DNA from: Hormoscilla sp. GM7CHS1pb
Lineage (GTDB): Bacteria > Cyanobacteriota > Cyanobacteriia > Cyanobacteriales > Desertifilaceae
Length of the DNA stretch: 64,000 bases
NCBI GenBank assembly: GCA_014323675.1
Contig: JACONN010000002.1
Span: forward strand, 1,583,501-1,647,500
Direction of reading: 5' to 3'
The translations under genes were made by a program, and so were the position numbers. Shown piece by piece: positions 1 to 11,578 of the stretch (position 1 is the stretch's first letter; the number at the start of each line of letters is the position of its first letter). The notes beneath the pieces were generated by a model, which saw only the letters and a program-made list of their open reading frames with translations, was not told where the DNA came from and did no database searches.

Positions 1-760
1 CTTCCTGACCGTAATAGCTATCGGGTCCGTAGTACATTTTGATGCCAGGGTACGAGCAGGTGAGCTTGCGACCGCAGGGAATCCAGTTGATCGTTGACCC
101 TTCATCAAACAGATATACCGGATCGCGACCTTCTACTCCGTAGCGCTGGATCATGCGTACCCGCAGGATTTTATGTTCTTTGTCCTCTTTAATCAACTCC
201 GTGGGCAGAACTTGAATCACCACATCGGCGTGAGCTTTCTGCGGGTCGATGTAGGCCATAAAGTCTGGGCGACGGGCATTGATGGCAAACAGCACGTCTT
301 CATAACTATGACCCCGTTCTGCCATATCTCTTTTGATTTTCCAGGCAATTTTTACCTCGTCGCTGATATCCAGGTAAACGCTGAAGTCCAAAAGATCGCG
401 CACTCGCTCGTCATACAAGGGGTGCAGCCCCTCTAGCACCACGATCGGGGTCGGGGTGATTCGCTCTGGCGGGTCGATCGCGCCCGTTTCGTGATTGTAG
501 ATCGGCTTATCGATCGCCTGACCATTTTTGAGCGCTTTTGCTTGCTCGAACATCAGGTCAAAGTTGTTGGCCCGGGGGTCAAGAGCCGTGATCCCAGTCT
601 CTTTACGCTGTTTCCGGTCTAGAGAATGGTAGTCATCCAGGCAGACTACTGTTACTAATTCTTTTCCGAACAAGTCAGTGATGCGGCGCAAGAACGTGGA
701 TTTACCGCATCCGGAGTCTCCGGCTACACCTATTAATACCACGCGATCGGGCTTTGTCAT
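1..760 (-). CDS. prk: Phosphoribulokinase, C-terminus beyond window edge
   Basis: Calvin-Benson cycle kinase that phosphorylates ribulose-5-phosphate to ribulose-1,5-bisphosphate using ATP. The minus-strand frame starts at ATG 758-760, after a GAGGGAA ribosome site, and runs off the left edge after about 253 codons. The first residues read MTKPDRVVLIGVAGDSGCGK, which contains the P-loop. A cysteine in the P-loop (about residue 18) and one at about residue 40 (VVCLDDYH) match the redox-regulated pair of cyanobacterial/plant PRK that forms a disulfide and binds CP12 in the dark. Downstream stretches such as LDPRANNFDLM and LEGLHPLYDERVRDL are typical of the photosynthetic (class II) enzyme. It is transcribed divergently from petH. 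Identification is from recognised family sequence; the C-terminal third is not in the window. Confidence 0.96.
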   Translation of the reverse strand, partial: MTKPDRVVLIGVAGDSGCGKSTFLRRITDLFGKELVTVVCLDDYHSLDRKQRKETGITALDPRANNFDLMFEQAKALKNGQAIDKPIYNHETGAIDPPERITPTPIVVLEGLHPLYDERVRDLLDFSVYLDISDEVKIAWKIKRDMAERGHSYEDVLFAINARRPDFMAYIDPQKAHADVVIQVLPTELIKEDKEHKILRVRMIQRYGVEGRDPVYLFDEGSTINWIPCGRKLTCSYPGIKMYYGPDSYYGQE

Positions 761-2530
<1,770 letters not shown>

Positions 2531-2837
2531 AGTATAGGCTTCAATTAGTAGGGCGATGCCCACCAATAATTGTTTCTGTAGTTTCTGTAGGGCGGGCATT
2601 GCCAGCCCTGTCAAGGTGAGGGTAAACAATGGCCAAACAGTTGAATTTTTTTTGGCTGTTTGTGCCTTCGTCAGTCCCAATCAAAATGAGGCAATTAGCA
2701 ATTAATTTGCTAAATTGACAATTGCGAAATATTTCGGGAATTCGTACCGAAGTTGTTTCAATCAAAGAGAGCTGATTGACAAGTTATTATATCAGTTGAG
2801 AATCTCCATTGCCTTAAGCACTAAAATTAGTTATTAT

Positions 2838-3290
2838 ACAGAGTTAAAACTACCGAAGCAGCATCGCTGAGTGGGCTCCCCGGACAGGCGAGAGGTCTCC
2901 TGGGAATGCGCAGGATAGGCAGTGCGCTCCGCGAACTTCGGATATCGCACTTCATAGGAGACCCCGATGCCTCTCGGGTAGTGCTTAAGGCGCTCCCGAG
3001 AGGCATCGAATCGCGCCTTTCGGGAGGCGGAGCCTCCCACCAAGGGTTCCAAGGCAGAGCCTCGGAACCAGAAAAAGTATTACTCGTTCCATGACTCTGG
3101 CATGGAACGAAATAATGAGGCTCTGCCTCGTGAAATCTCCTCGTTCCATGACTCCGGCATGGAACGGGATTTTTGAGGATCTGCCTCCTGAGATTACCTC
3201 ATTTAAACTGGTAACGAGCTAGATCATCTCGGGAGGCGGAGCCTCCCACCAGGGTTCCAAGGCAGAGCCTCGGAACCAGAATAGGATTAA
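2838..3290. repeat. Cluster of dispersed palindromic repeats
   Basis: The intergenic stretch after petH is packed with self-complementary repeats. A unit with GGGAGGCGGAGCCTCCC followed by GGTTCC..GGAACC occurs at about 3019-3071 and again at 3229-3281. A second type, CTCGTTCCATGACT with its inverted ATGGAACG arm, occurs twice around 3084-3165 and is related to the units at 47.5 kb. A third inverted pair, GATGCCTCTCGGG with CCCGAGAGGCATC, spans about 2964-3008. Short open frames here are translations of repeats. From petH to 2838 nothing else is recognised. Confidence 0.75.
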
Positions 3291-3514
3291 TGGAGAGTTA
3301 AGGGTCTCTTGGGTTCGCGATCGCCCCATCCCCAACCGGCAATAATTCTGTCATTAATTACTCTTCCCGAACAAGCGCAAAAAAGGTATCCTAAAGCAAG
3401 GGCAACTTAGCTATAAATGCTCCCGAGTAATAAAAGCGATGCTAAAACTCCTGAATTTTTTGCACCCGAAGCAAGATTAATGCCTCTATCTCAAGTATAA
3501 AACCTGCAAATATC

Positions 3515-3733
3515 TTACATCACAGCCGAAATTTCATTGACCATTTGCAACCGTCCTCGGCGGACAGCATGAAGCAATCTATCAATTGCTTGCTTTTCTT
3601 CTTCAGTAATAGTATCATCCATGATGGCGGCCATTAGTCCGTAACGGTCAGCTTCAGTGATGGAACAAGTTTGACTAACTTGGGCAAATAATTCGCTGAT
3701 TCCGAAGGGGAGAAGGTTAACGGTAAATCCCAT
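3515..3733 (-). CDS. Small conserved cyanobacterial protein of unknown function
   Basis: A 72-residue protein starting MGFTVNLLPFGISELFAQV and containing ADRYGLMAAIMDD, TEEEKQAIDRLLHAVRRGR and a short hydrophobic end. The ATG follows a GAGGAAAA ribosome site at good spacing. The pattern (acidic turn, ADRYGLMAA, ID-LL-AVRRGR) resembles a small family that I have seen widely in filamentous cyanobacteria, but I know no function for it. No signal peptide or membrane segment is visible. It stands alone among repeats. An open frame overlapping its start in another phase (to 3822) is rejected. Confidence 0.6.
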   Translation of the reverse strand: MGFTVNLLPFGISELFAQVSQTCSITEADRYGLMAAIMDDTITEEEKQAIDRLLHAVRRGRLQMVNEISAVM

Positions 3734-4028
3734 GGTTTTTCCTCGAACTCTATGTTTACACTATCTCCCAAAAAGCCAGAGAAAACAGTGACGTAGTAAG
3801 GTATAGAACTGTGATCATTCATCTTTCTTCAGGTGATGCATTCCGGTCTCTGGGTGTGATGGGAGTCACAGACAGTTTGGTCAGTATAATGATTGGCTGA
3901 TTTATAACTGGTTTTTCTATTCCCTTTGATATGGGGAGAGTTGATTATTTTAGTGATGTTGGCCTTAGCGGTGAATGGCTTCAGTCAAGCTGGTCCGAGA
4001 GATCGATCGCTTGCTCTTACTCCTATGC

Positions 4029-4150
4029 TACGATATAATCCTCATAATTCAAAATCTTTGTATTATTTGTAATCTATAAGATTCCTTTATACTACGATAA
4101 CACGCATAATTCAAAAATATGTATTATCTGTAATTTATAAGATTACCCTA
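4029..4150. repeat. AT-rich imperfect tandem duplication
   Basis: Two AT-rich units of roughly 60 bases lie end to end. Both carry CATAATTCAAAA, then GTATTAT, TGTAAT and TATAAGATT in the same order, with scattered differences. No gene is visible in 3823-4174. The units may be decayed intergenic repeats or a promoter-bearing duplication. Confidence 0.5.
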
Positions 4151-4174
4151 AATTACAAAAAAAATTCGATCGCC

Positions 4175-4325
4175 TGCGGCAGAGAAAAGGGCAATGATTG
4201 ATTTCTGACAGAGATAGTTTTTCGGTTTTGGGAGTGGTGAGTAAACCAGCGCGAGTTAACCACGGCAGCGTAATCACTTGTATGGGACCGTTACGAGTGA
4301 GAATGCGGTGGGTGCCGATGCGATC
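4175..4325 (-). pseudogene. Fragment resembling nuclease subunit SbcD
   Basis: One minus-strand frame reads RIGTHRILTRNGPIQVITLP followed by WLTRAGLL and a KLSLSEI stretch. This resembles an internal segment of cyanobacterial SbcD, the metallophosphoesterase subunit of the SbcCD exonuclease, around the region that precedes its helical cap. No start or neighbouring domains remain on either side. It overlaps, in another frame, the tail of the small gene that starts at 4441, as if that gene had been joined to sbcD debris. The assignment rests on remembered family sequence and is moderate at best. Confidence 0.45.
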
Positions 4326-4441
4326 GCCCGAAATCCTGTTTGTCGCAGACGTTCAATAGCAGCCGGTAGATCGAGCAAAATATAGCGCCCCACATTTTCT
4401 GGTATCTCGATGGTGATTTGCCTCTTTTTCTCCTGACTCAT
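4274..4441 (-). CDS. Small hypothetical protein, tail fused to unrelated debris
   Basis: About 55 residues from MSQEKKRQITIEIPENVGRY, then a leucine-rich helix (LLDLPAAIERLRQTGF). The ATG at 4439-4441 follows GGGAGGAAAA, a strong ribosome site, and I prefer it to the upstream ATG at 4462. The DUF2283 remnant lies 48 bases upstream on the same strand, so the two could once have been a two-gene unit of the antitoxin-like kind. The last 15-17 residues come from DNA that reads as sbcD-like protein in another frame, so the native C-terminus has probably been lost. Confidence 0.4.
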   Translation of the reverse strand: MSQEKKRQITIEIPENVGRYILLDLPAAIERLRQTGFRAIASAPTAFSLVTVPYK

Positions 4442-4488
4442 AGTTTTTCCTCCCGATCGCATTTAACATGATAACATTCTTTTGCTGC

Positions 4489-4695
4489 CTACTTTGACGA
4501 TAACAGCCGTTTAGAAAAGAATAGCACTTCCAGATTCTCGATTTTCTCTGTCTCAGGATTCAGACGTGCAATTACCCCATACTCAATTTCTTCCGATTCT
4601 TACTCTGGGTATGGCGGGCACTTGTCAATATAGAGGATGTCTCCCTCGCGATCGTATTCAAAGGTTAATTTTTCGTCCATATCTAGGATAGCCAT
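4489..4695 (-). pseudogene. DUF2283 protein gene with in-frame stop
   Basis: A continuous minus-strand frame of 69 codons, MAILDMDEKLTFEYDREGDI then LYIDKCPPYPE, a TAA codon at position 32, then ESEEIEYGVIARLNPETEKI and ENLEVLFFSKRLLSSK. The DGD-ILYI start and the IARLNPETEKIENLEVL end are the two halves of a DUF2283 domain, a small beta-rich family often encoded beside toxin-like partners. The only lesion is the stop codon. Two further DUF2283 copies at 41.8 and 43.2 kb also carry a single in-frame stop. Confidence 0.7.
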
Positions 4696-4852
4696 CGCAC
4701 TCTTGCCAGTAGAACTGTTGTCTGCTAGTTTAACATGGGCGATCTTCCCTTGGCAATAAATTCACATCACATAGGTGCATCTCATATTTGCGTCGCCACC
4801 GCAACTGGCACCTACCAGATGCAAACCCGTGCCCCACTGTTCGGGTTTTGGA

Positions 4853-5069
4853 CCTCTCGGTTGAGGTTTTGGACCTCTCGGTTGAGGTTTTGGACCTCTC
4901 GGTTGGGGTTTAAAACCTCTCGGTTGGGGTTTAAAACCTCTCGGTTGAGGTTTAAAACCTCTCGGTTGAGGTGTAAAACCTCTCGGTTGGGGTTTAAAAC
5001 CTCTCGGTTGGGGTCCAAAACCTCTCAGTTGGGGTTTTGGACCTCTCGGTTGAGGCTTAAAACCTCTCA
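4853..5069. repeat. 21-bp tandem repeat, about 10 copies
   Basis: Ten to eleven consecutive 21-base units with core ACCTCTCGGTTG. They differ mainly at one variable triplet (TTGG, AAAA or CCAA before CCTCTC) and at the GAGG/GGGG end. Since 21 is a multiple of three, the array stays open in several frames. On the minus strand it encodes a heptapeptide of the type PQPRGFK, on the plus strand KTSRLGF. It lies 48 bases past the stop of the alpha-2-macroglobulin gene, reading the same way. No start codon with a ribosome site is evident, so I treat it as a repeat, not a gene. Confidence 0.85.
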
Positions 5070-5116
5070 AGAGGCCAGCAGGTCTGTTTCATTCGGGTGT
5101 GATGGAACGAGGAGAT

Positions 5117-8100
5117 TTACTCTTTCACTTCTAACAGGGTAGAAGCCGATCGCCCGAACTCTTCTGGGGCATATTGTAGACGGGCCTCGGCACCGGGCCA
5201 CTGGAATGTCCCGGGGGTGACCGATCGCACCAAATAATGCAGGCGATAGACTCCCGCATCCAGGCGTGAGGCATAGGCAACTACCCGATCGGCATAGATG
5301 GTTTGATACCCTATCTGCCAGCTATCTCGCTGGGCCTGAACTGCTGAAGTAGAGGTTTGGAAACTGGTATCTACTGCTTCCAACCCAGCGGGCAGGGGGT
5401 CTGTAATAATCACGTGGTCTACGGGATGGTCGGTAATAATTTCCAGACCAATATCATAGACCTGTCCTGGGGGCAGTTCTAAGGAGTCGTCAGAGGCAAA
5501 TAGTCCGATTTTGCGCAATACTTCATTGTTATTGGCAGGGCGAATTTCTCGCGTCACTCGCAGGCCATTGAACCGTCCGGGTTGATTTCCCTGGAGACGA
5601 TAGCGATAGGCTACCAGGTAATGCAGGGTGCCGTCGCCAGATTTCTGCAATATGAGGTCGAAGTTCCCGCGCGGTAGTTCTGACATCGGGACTTGCAATT
5701 CTTGACTGGCATTGCGATACCTGACAAACTGATTTGTTGCTAGCTGCTTGCTACCTAATTGTATTTTAGCGGTAAAGTTGGGTGGGGTAGGTTGCAAGTT
5801 ACTATAGTTCACTAAAGCTATGAGGGCTTCGGCATTGCTATAGGTATTGCCCCAGGTACCGTCCCGCCGCAATGCTAACAGTCCTTGTAGCAGGCGATCT
5901 AGTATTTCCGGTCGCGCTTGCCGGGCAATAAATAGACGCAATGCTTGTGCTTGGGCCGTTGTGGGGGAACTCATCCAGCGCCAACTTGGTTGCATATTTA
6001 CTTTCGCAGTCCGCCCGGTTTCATAGATGGTTTGCTGCAAACCATCGGACATGGTTTTTGCTTCTTGCTGCCATGCTGGAAACCGAGATAGGTGACGCGC
6101 TAGTTTAATCTGCATTACCAGATCCAGTTGGTCCCGCATCCGATAGATGTCCGCCAGGAATTTATTCTGCCGGTCTCCCAGTTCTGCTAAGGCGATCGAT
6201 GCTTCTAAGCGCACCTGGTTTTTACAGAGTTGGGATTTGCAATACCGGTATTGTCCGGGGTTGGCCAGGATTTTCTCCAGATAAGTTTTCACCCGCGATA
6301 CCATCCCTGCATCTACTAGACCTGGAAATGCCTGACGGGCGATCGCCAGAGATTTTGCGGCGTAGGCAGTGACAAAGGGGTCTGATTGTTGCCGTCCGGG
6401 CCACGCTGCAAAACCGCCATCGGGCAATGAGAGTTTCTGGAATATTTCTAAGGATTGCATCCCTTGCTGCTTCGGATTAAACTCCGTAAATGCTTGAGAA
6501 TATTTTTTTCCCAGTTGTTGCAAGCTAGAGGCGATCGCCAACTGACTGGCCGCCGGTTCCAAGAACGGCAATGAATCTTCTTGCAATACTTGTCGGGCCG
6601 GGGCGATAATTTCTGGGATGAGGGTACTGGCCAGGGAAATATGCAAGCCTCCCGCATCCGGGACAACTTTGCTATTCACATTCAGCGTCATCTGGATTTT
6701 ATCTTCTGTCGTCCCGGACTCCACTACCTGTTCTGTTACCTCTTGCTGCTTCACTACCAGCGGCACTTGAAAAGCATCTGCTGTCCGGTTCAAGCGCGTT
6801 GATAACTGCACTTTACTCTCGCCAATGTCAGTAGCTTGCATCAGAAAGCGGTAGGCCCGAGTCCCCTTGTCGATCTGAGTCTGGAGACGGTTTTTGTCGA
6901 TAAACTCTAGATTACCACTCGGCAAACCAATGATTTCTATCGTCCCCTTGCTACCCGTATTGTTGGTTATCGATAACCCGCCCAAAAAGCGATCGCCTTT
7001 CCTGGCAAACTGGGGCAAGATGGGATTAGCTAGCAGCGGTTTCGCAGTCAGGAAGGTTGCTTCCCCATTCCCAAAATGCATCTTCCCATCGGTAGCTACA
7101 GCCATCACCCGCCAGGTCGTCAAGTCATCTGGCAAGTTAAAGGTGACAGTCGCCTTACCATTCCTATCTGTCAACACCGAACCATTGTAGTAAGCTAAAG
7201 CTTGGAAGTTCTTGCGAATGCGGGTGGCCGAACCGGACGATCGCCCGCCTCCATAACCCCAACCTTTTCTCAAGGGAGAAGCTGCCATCCGCAACTCTAC
7301 TTCCGGACGATTATCGCTGAAACGGGTCGCGATCGGCTGTTGGGCGTATACTGTTTCTACCAGATCTGGCGGACGATAGCCAGTCAGTTGCAAGATTGCT
7401 TCATTCACTGCCATAACTGTCAATTGTCCGGGAGTTGGTTTCCCTTCGGTATCCGTTAATGCCAAGCGTACTGTTTGGGTGGCCCCGGGTTGAGTTTTCT
7501 CCTGGGTCGGCGTCACTTCCACCTGTAAATACTTGTCCGACTTGTTGACCTGAAAAGGCGCAAACCCAATTTTCACCAGATCTTCCACCTTTTCTAGTTC
7601 CGCCTGGGAAAGATCCTTTCCTTGACGCATCAAAACTACTTCCACTGCGGCATTCGGCAGCATTTCTGGAGTCACCTGAAACTTAATTTCTGGCGCACCA
7701 CCTTTGACCTCGGTCACCTGTTGATAGATGAGTTGGTCGCGGATGATGGCAAAGTATAATTCCCCTTCCTCATAGGGTGATTGAATTAAAGCTGTCGCAG
7801 TTTCCCCCGGTTTATAGCTGTCCTTGTCCAGTTTGATTTCCAGGCGATCGTCATTCCCATGACCCCAAAATACTGCACTCCCTCCTGTGGCCCAAATTTG
7901 CTTGTCCGTGGCAGTTGATTCATTCTTGCTACGGACAAAATTAGCCCGGATCCGATAGGAACCAGATTCCGTGGGAGTCAGTTTCACAGTTTGGGGACTG
8001 TTACCAGACTTGACATCTGCCGTTGCTACTGTCTGGTATTCTACCTGATTCTGCTGCTGCTGACTTCCTTCTACTAACCGCGTCACGCTGCTATATTTCA

Positions 8101-10848
8101 TCCGTTGCAGTTCTACTTTTACCCGTTGACCTTTGATGGGTTTTCCTGTGGGGTCGGTGACTATTACTTCTACCGGGAAGGGTTTGTCTGCTTCTCCTAC
8201 GAATTTGCTGCGCAGTCCGATCGCGCGATCGCCGGGCAAGGCCACGAAACTCTGAGAATCAGCGACCGAAAGATTGGAAACATCCGTTACTTCTACATCC
8301 ACGCGATATTCCATGGGGTAGGGCAAGTCCTCGTCCACCTTAAATACTTGCCGACCTTTACCATTATCATCTAGCAGGGCGATCCGCTGCAATACGTCGC
8401 TAGAAACAGAAGGGGTTTCTTCGGGCCAAAACCACTGGGGTCCAAACTCAAATTCCTCCCAACCTTGGGGAACAAAATCCTTTCGCTGCCGGGTTACGTA
8501 ATATTGCGCTTTCCCCCTTCCACTGGGGCCCCAAACAGATAGTTGCTTTGGGCGATCGCCTCCAGTTCGTCCTTCATGAAAGCAAATTCTTTGTCCAGTT
8601 GCAACTGGACCTTAAAGTTGGGCGGTTTGAACTCGGCCACGCGAAATCGTCCGGATATCTCTACTCCCTTTGTCCCTTTAGCGCTAAGATAATAGTTACC
8701 CAAAGCTTGACTTTGGTCCAGGGGCAGTTCGAGAGAAAAAGTGCCAAATTCATTGGTTATCTGGGTGCCCAGATCGGTCTTTTTCCCATCCGGACCTCGG
8801 AGAGTTACCGCGTAACGGGCATTTTTGTCCTGCTGGAGATTGCCATTTTCCAGGTAGTAAGCAAAACCCGTAAATGCTGCTTTTTCTCCCGGTTTGTAAA
8901 GCTGTCTGTCCGAGAAAATTACTCCTCGCGATCGAGGTTTGCCATTATCCCATTCTGGATAGATGCCATAACCATAGGCACCGCTATAGCGCCGAATGCG
9001 AGTGAAGGCCCAATCTTTGTTTTCCCGGGCAATTACCAGTAATTCCGGCGGTGACAAAAAGCGATCGCCTCCCATGCATTGGCGCAAAGAAACAGAATTC
9101 AGCGGTAAAGATCCCGTGGTATCGGTTGTCCCCCGGGCACAAGCTTGAGGTTGCGGGCGAGACTTGGCATACAATTGCGACTGATAAATTTCTACGGGTG
9201 AATTTGCCACAGGAGAACCATCTGAGAGATGATTTACTCTTATTAACCCCGACTCCGGAAAGAATTGGGCAAAGACTCCCAAATTCGTCAACTGCACCAT
9301 ACCATAGTAACTAGCTTCCCGCCACTGTTGCCGGCCTTCTCTCTCATAGGGATTGGTTTTTGCTTGCACCCCATAAGCTAGCATACCCGTATCACCTCCC
9401 AGTCTATCCCGTAAAGGGACGATCGCCTCAGTAGTTTGATTTTTCCGACCCGATACTGGGAAACTCTGCCAAGCATTGACAGCGGGCAACAAATCATTCT
9501 CTTCACCCCTGGGATAAGCAGAATCAGCATACACCAAATCCGTCGGTTTTACCACCCGATAAGCAGCTTTGTACTGCTTGTCTGGCAGATTGACTGTGGA
9601 AAAATTCAGTTGCAAGTTTGTCCCAGCAGGGAATATATTCAGACCCGAAGGGGCCCACAAATCCGGTGCCACATCTCCCGTTTCATACTTAATAGTGGCG
9701 GGTTTGTCCAAAGTTTGTCCGTAGCGGTCCTGGAGGTTTTTACCCAAGGTAATTGTATAGCTGGTTGCTGGTTCTAAGGCCCAAGGATTCAGACTGACAA
9801 ACTGGGAGTTTTCATAGGCCCGGACGAGTTGAGGAGATGCTTTCGGCGCTGGAGTAACCGTAATATTCTCGATCGCCGAGTCGGCGACTAAACCATTATT
9901 AAATTTCAGCTTGAGATTCCCATTGACAAAGCGTCCGTAAATTCGCCCCGCATCAGGTTTGCCCACCAATTCAATGCCCTCAAACTTCAGGGGCCTATAG
10001 GTTTCTAGCTGACTGCTAAAGGGCATCTCACTTGGCATATTACCCCGCACTGGTAACAAACCAGGAGTAAATTCTAAGCGGTAAGTCGTTGCTTTGGCCA
10101 GAGTTGACCGGGGCGCGATGGTATAGATCCAATTGCGAGTTGAAGGGTCAAACTCCGACTGAGGTCGGTTATACTGAGACGATCGATCTTCTGCTAGGGC
10201 CACTGCCAGCGGCACTTGCTTATCGCTTCCCTGGGGAGTCAGTTGGATGCGATCGGAAAGAGAATCCAGATTTAATTCTACATTAGAGGTGAATTCCAGA
10301 GTTGGTTTCAGATCGATGGGTTCATCCCTATCCCGGTACCGCCTTTGGGATGTTAAAGTCTTTCCCGGCAAATTTGTTAACTGGATCTCTTCCGTGTGGA
10401 AGGTCCATGCTAGATCCCGATCGAGACTATTATTTTCCATATCCGCCAACCCCGCTTTCAGGGTAACTCTAATGCGGATAGCTTTTGGCCAAGCTTTATC
10501 TGCTTGAAATCCTACCATGCGGGGCGTCAAAAAGCGAAAATGACCGGGTAAGGGCGGCATAATCTCAAAGCTTTGCAATAGCGAACGCTGGCGATCGCTG
10601 CCCAGACTTTCCACGGGAATCAGAGGATGTTTGAACCGAATTCTAATTTGATTGAGAGGTTGTGCTTCCCCCGTGGGACTAATTTCTTCGATCCAGTCCG
10701 GTAGTTCGGGCAGGGGTAAAGGGGAAACCGCTGGTAATGGTTCCGGTCCCCTGGCGATGTTTAATATTCCACAGCCTGCCATCCCTACCATCAGGGTAAG
10801 GACAAGCAGGCAGTTCCAGGCAATTCTGAGGATTTTGTTTTCTTGCAT
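5117..10848 (-). CDS. Alpha-2-macroglobulin-like lipoprotein (one frameshift)
   Basis: Large periplasmic protease-trap-type protein, about 1910 residues when one frame slip is corrected. The N-terminus (10848 downward) has a lipoprotein signal ending MVGMAGC, followed by macroglobulin domains. The shift is at the C5 run 8513-8517: the first frame ends GGKRNIT, while adding one base gives GGKAQYYVTRQRKDFVPQGW and runs straight into the second frame. The C-terminal half has the family motif PDDLTTWRVMAVA, a glycine-rich bait-like stretch (GWGYGGGRSSG) and an alpha-helical domain. The thioester motif CxEQ expected near YGCTEQ is replaced by LPFLEPAASQ, so it should not form a covalent trap. Its usual partner pbpC lies 20 kb away, not adjacent. 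The ATG follows AGGAGGAAGT. Confidence 0.9.
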
Positions 10849-10993
10849 ACTTCCTCCTGTGACAAGAATTATTTTCTAACATATATAGGGGGTGGTAATG
10901 CAAGATTGTCACAATTCTTAATAGTCTCGCGAATTTTCCCCGAAGAGTAAATTATGTTATCCTTACAGATGGCATGAATATGAACGATCGGCC

Positions 10994-11578
10994 ATGAAAA
11001 AGCATAATATAATTATAGCAGGTGTAGATGAAGTCGGTAGAGGAGCTTTATTTGGTCCTGTAGTCGCAGCAGCGGTGATTCTTCCAGATTCTGCCCAGCA
11101 GATTACCGCCCAATGGGGGGTCACGGATAGTAAACAACTTAGTAGCAAGAAAAGAAATTCCCTCGTGACACAAATACGCGCGCTCGCCTTAGACTGTCAG
11201 ATCGGCACGGCATCGGTTGCCGAAATTGCACGGCTGAATATTTTGCAAGCTTCTCTGCTGGCCATGAAGCGGGCGCTCGCCCAACTAACTGTCCAACCGG
11301 ATCTTTGTTTAATTGATGGCAATCAAGCTATTCGGGATCTACAATTTCCGCAAGAAACTCTAATTAAGGGAGACAAACTCAATCAGGCGATCGCCTGTGC
11401 GAGTATCATCGCCAAGGTATGGCGAGACAACCTGATCGTCGAGGAGTCGGAGAAATATCCAGAATACGATCTAGCAGCAAACAAAGGTTACCCTACGCCT
11501 CGTCACAAAGCAGCTTTGCAAAAATACGGTCCCACCCCTCTCCACAGGCGATCCTGGAAATCGGTAGGTAATGGATAA
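10994..11578 (+). CDS. rnhB: Ribonuclease HII
   Basis: Endonuclease that cuts RNA in RNA-DNA hybrids, including single misincorporated ribonucleotides. The 194 residues match the compact form. The N-terminal motif GVDEVGRGALFGPVVAA holds the first two catalytic acidic residues. IDGN near the middle holds the third. CASIIAKVWRD is the RNase HII signature, and YDLAANKGYPTPRHKAAL is the conserved C-terminal block. It is a single gene, divergent from the alpha-2-macroglobulin gene across 145 bases. The ATG at 10994 is the first usable start; no strong ribosome site is seen. Confidence 0.95.
   Translation: MKKHNIIIAGVDEVGRGALFGPVVAAAVILPDSAQQITAQWGVTDSKQLSSKKRNSLVTQIRALALDCQIGTASVAEIARLNILQASLLAMKRALAQLTVQPDLCLIDGNQAIRDLQFPQETLIKGDKLNQAIACASIIAKVWRDNLIVEESEKYPEYDLAANKGYPTPRHKAALQKYGPTPLHRRSWKSVGNG

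Noticed and set aside
4735..5142. Plus-strand frame across the 21-bp array, and two minus frames
   Set aside because: The frames exist only because the repeat length is a multiple of three; no supported start codon. Kept as a repeat and a finding.
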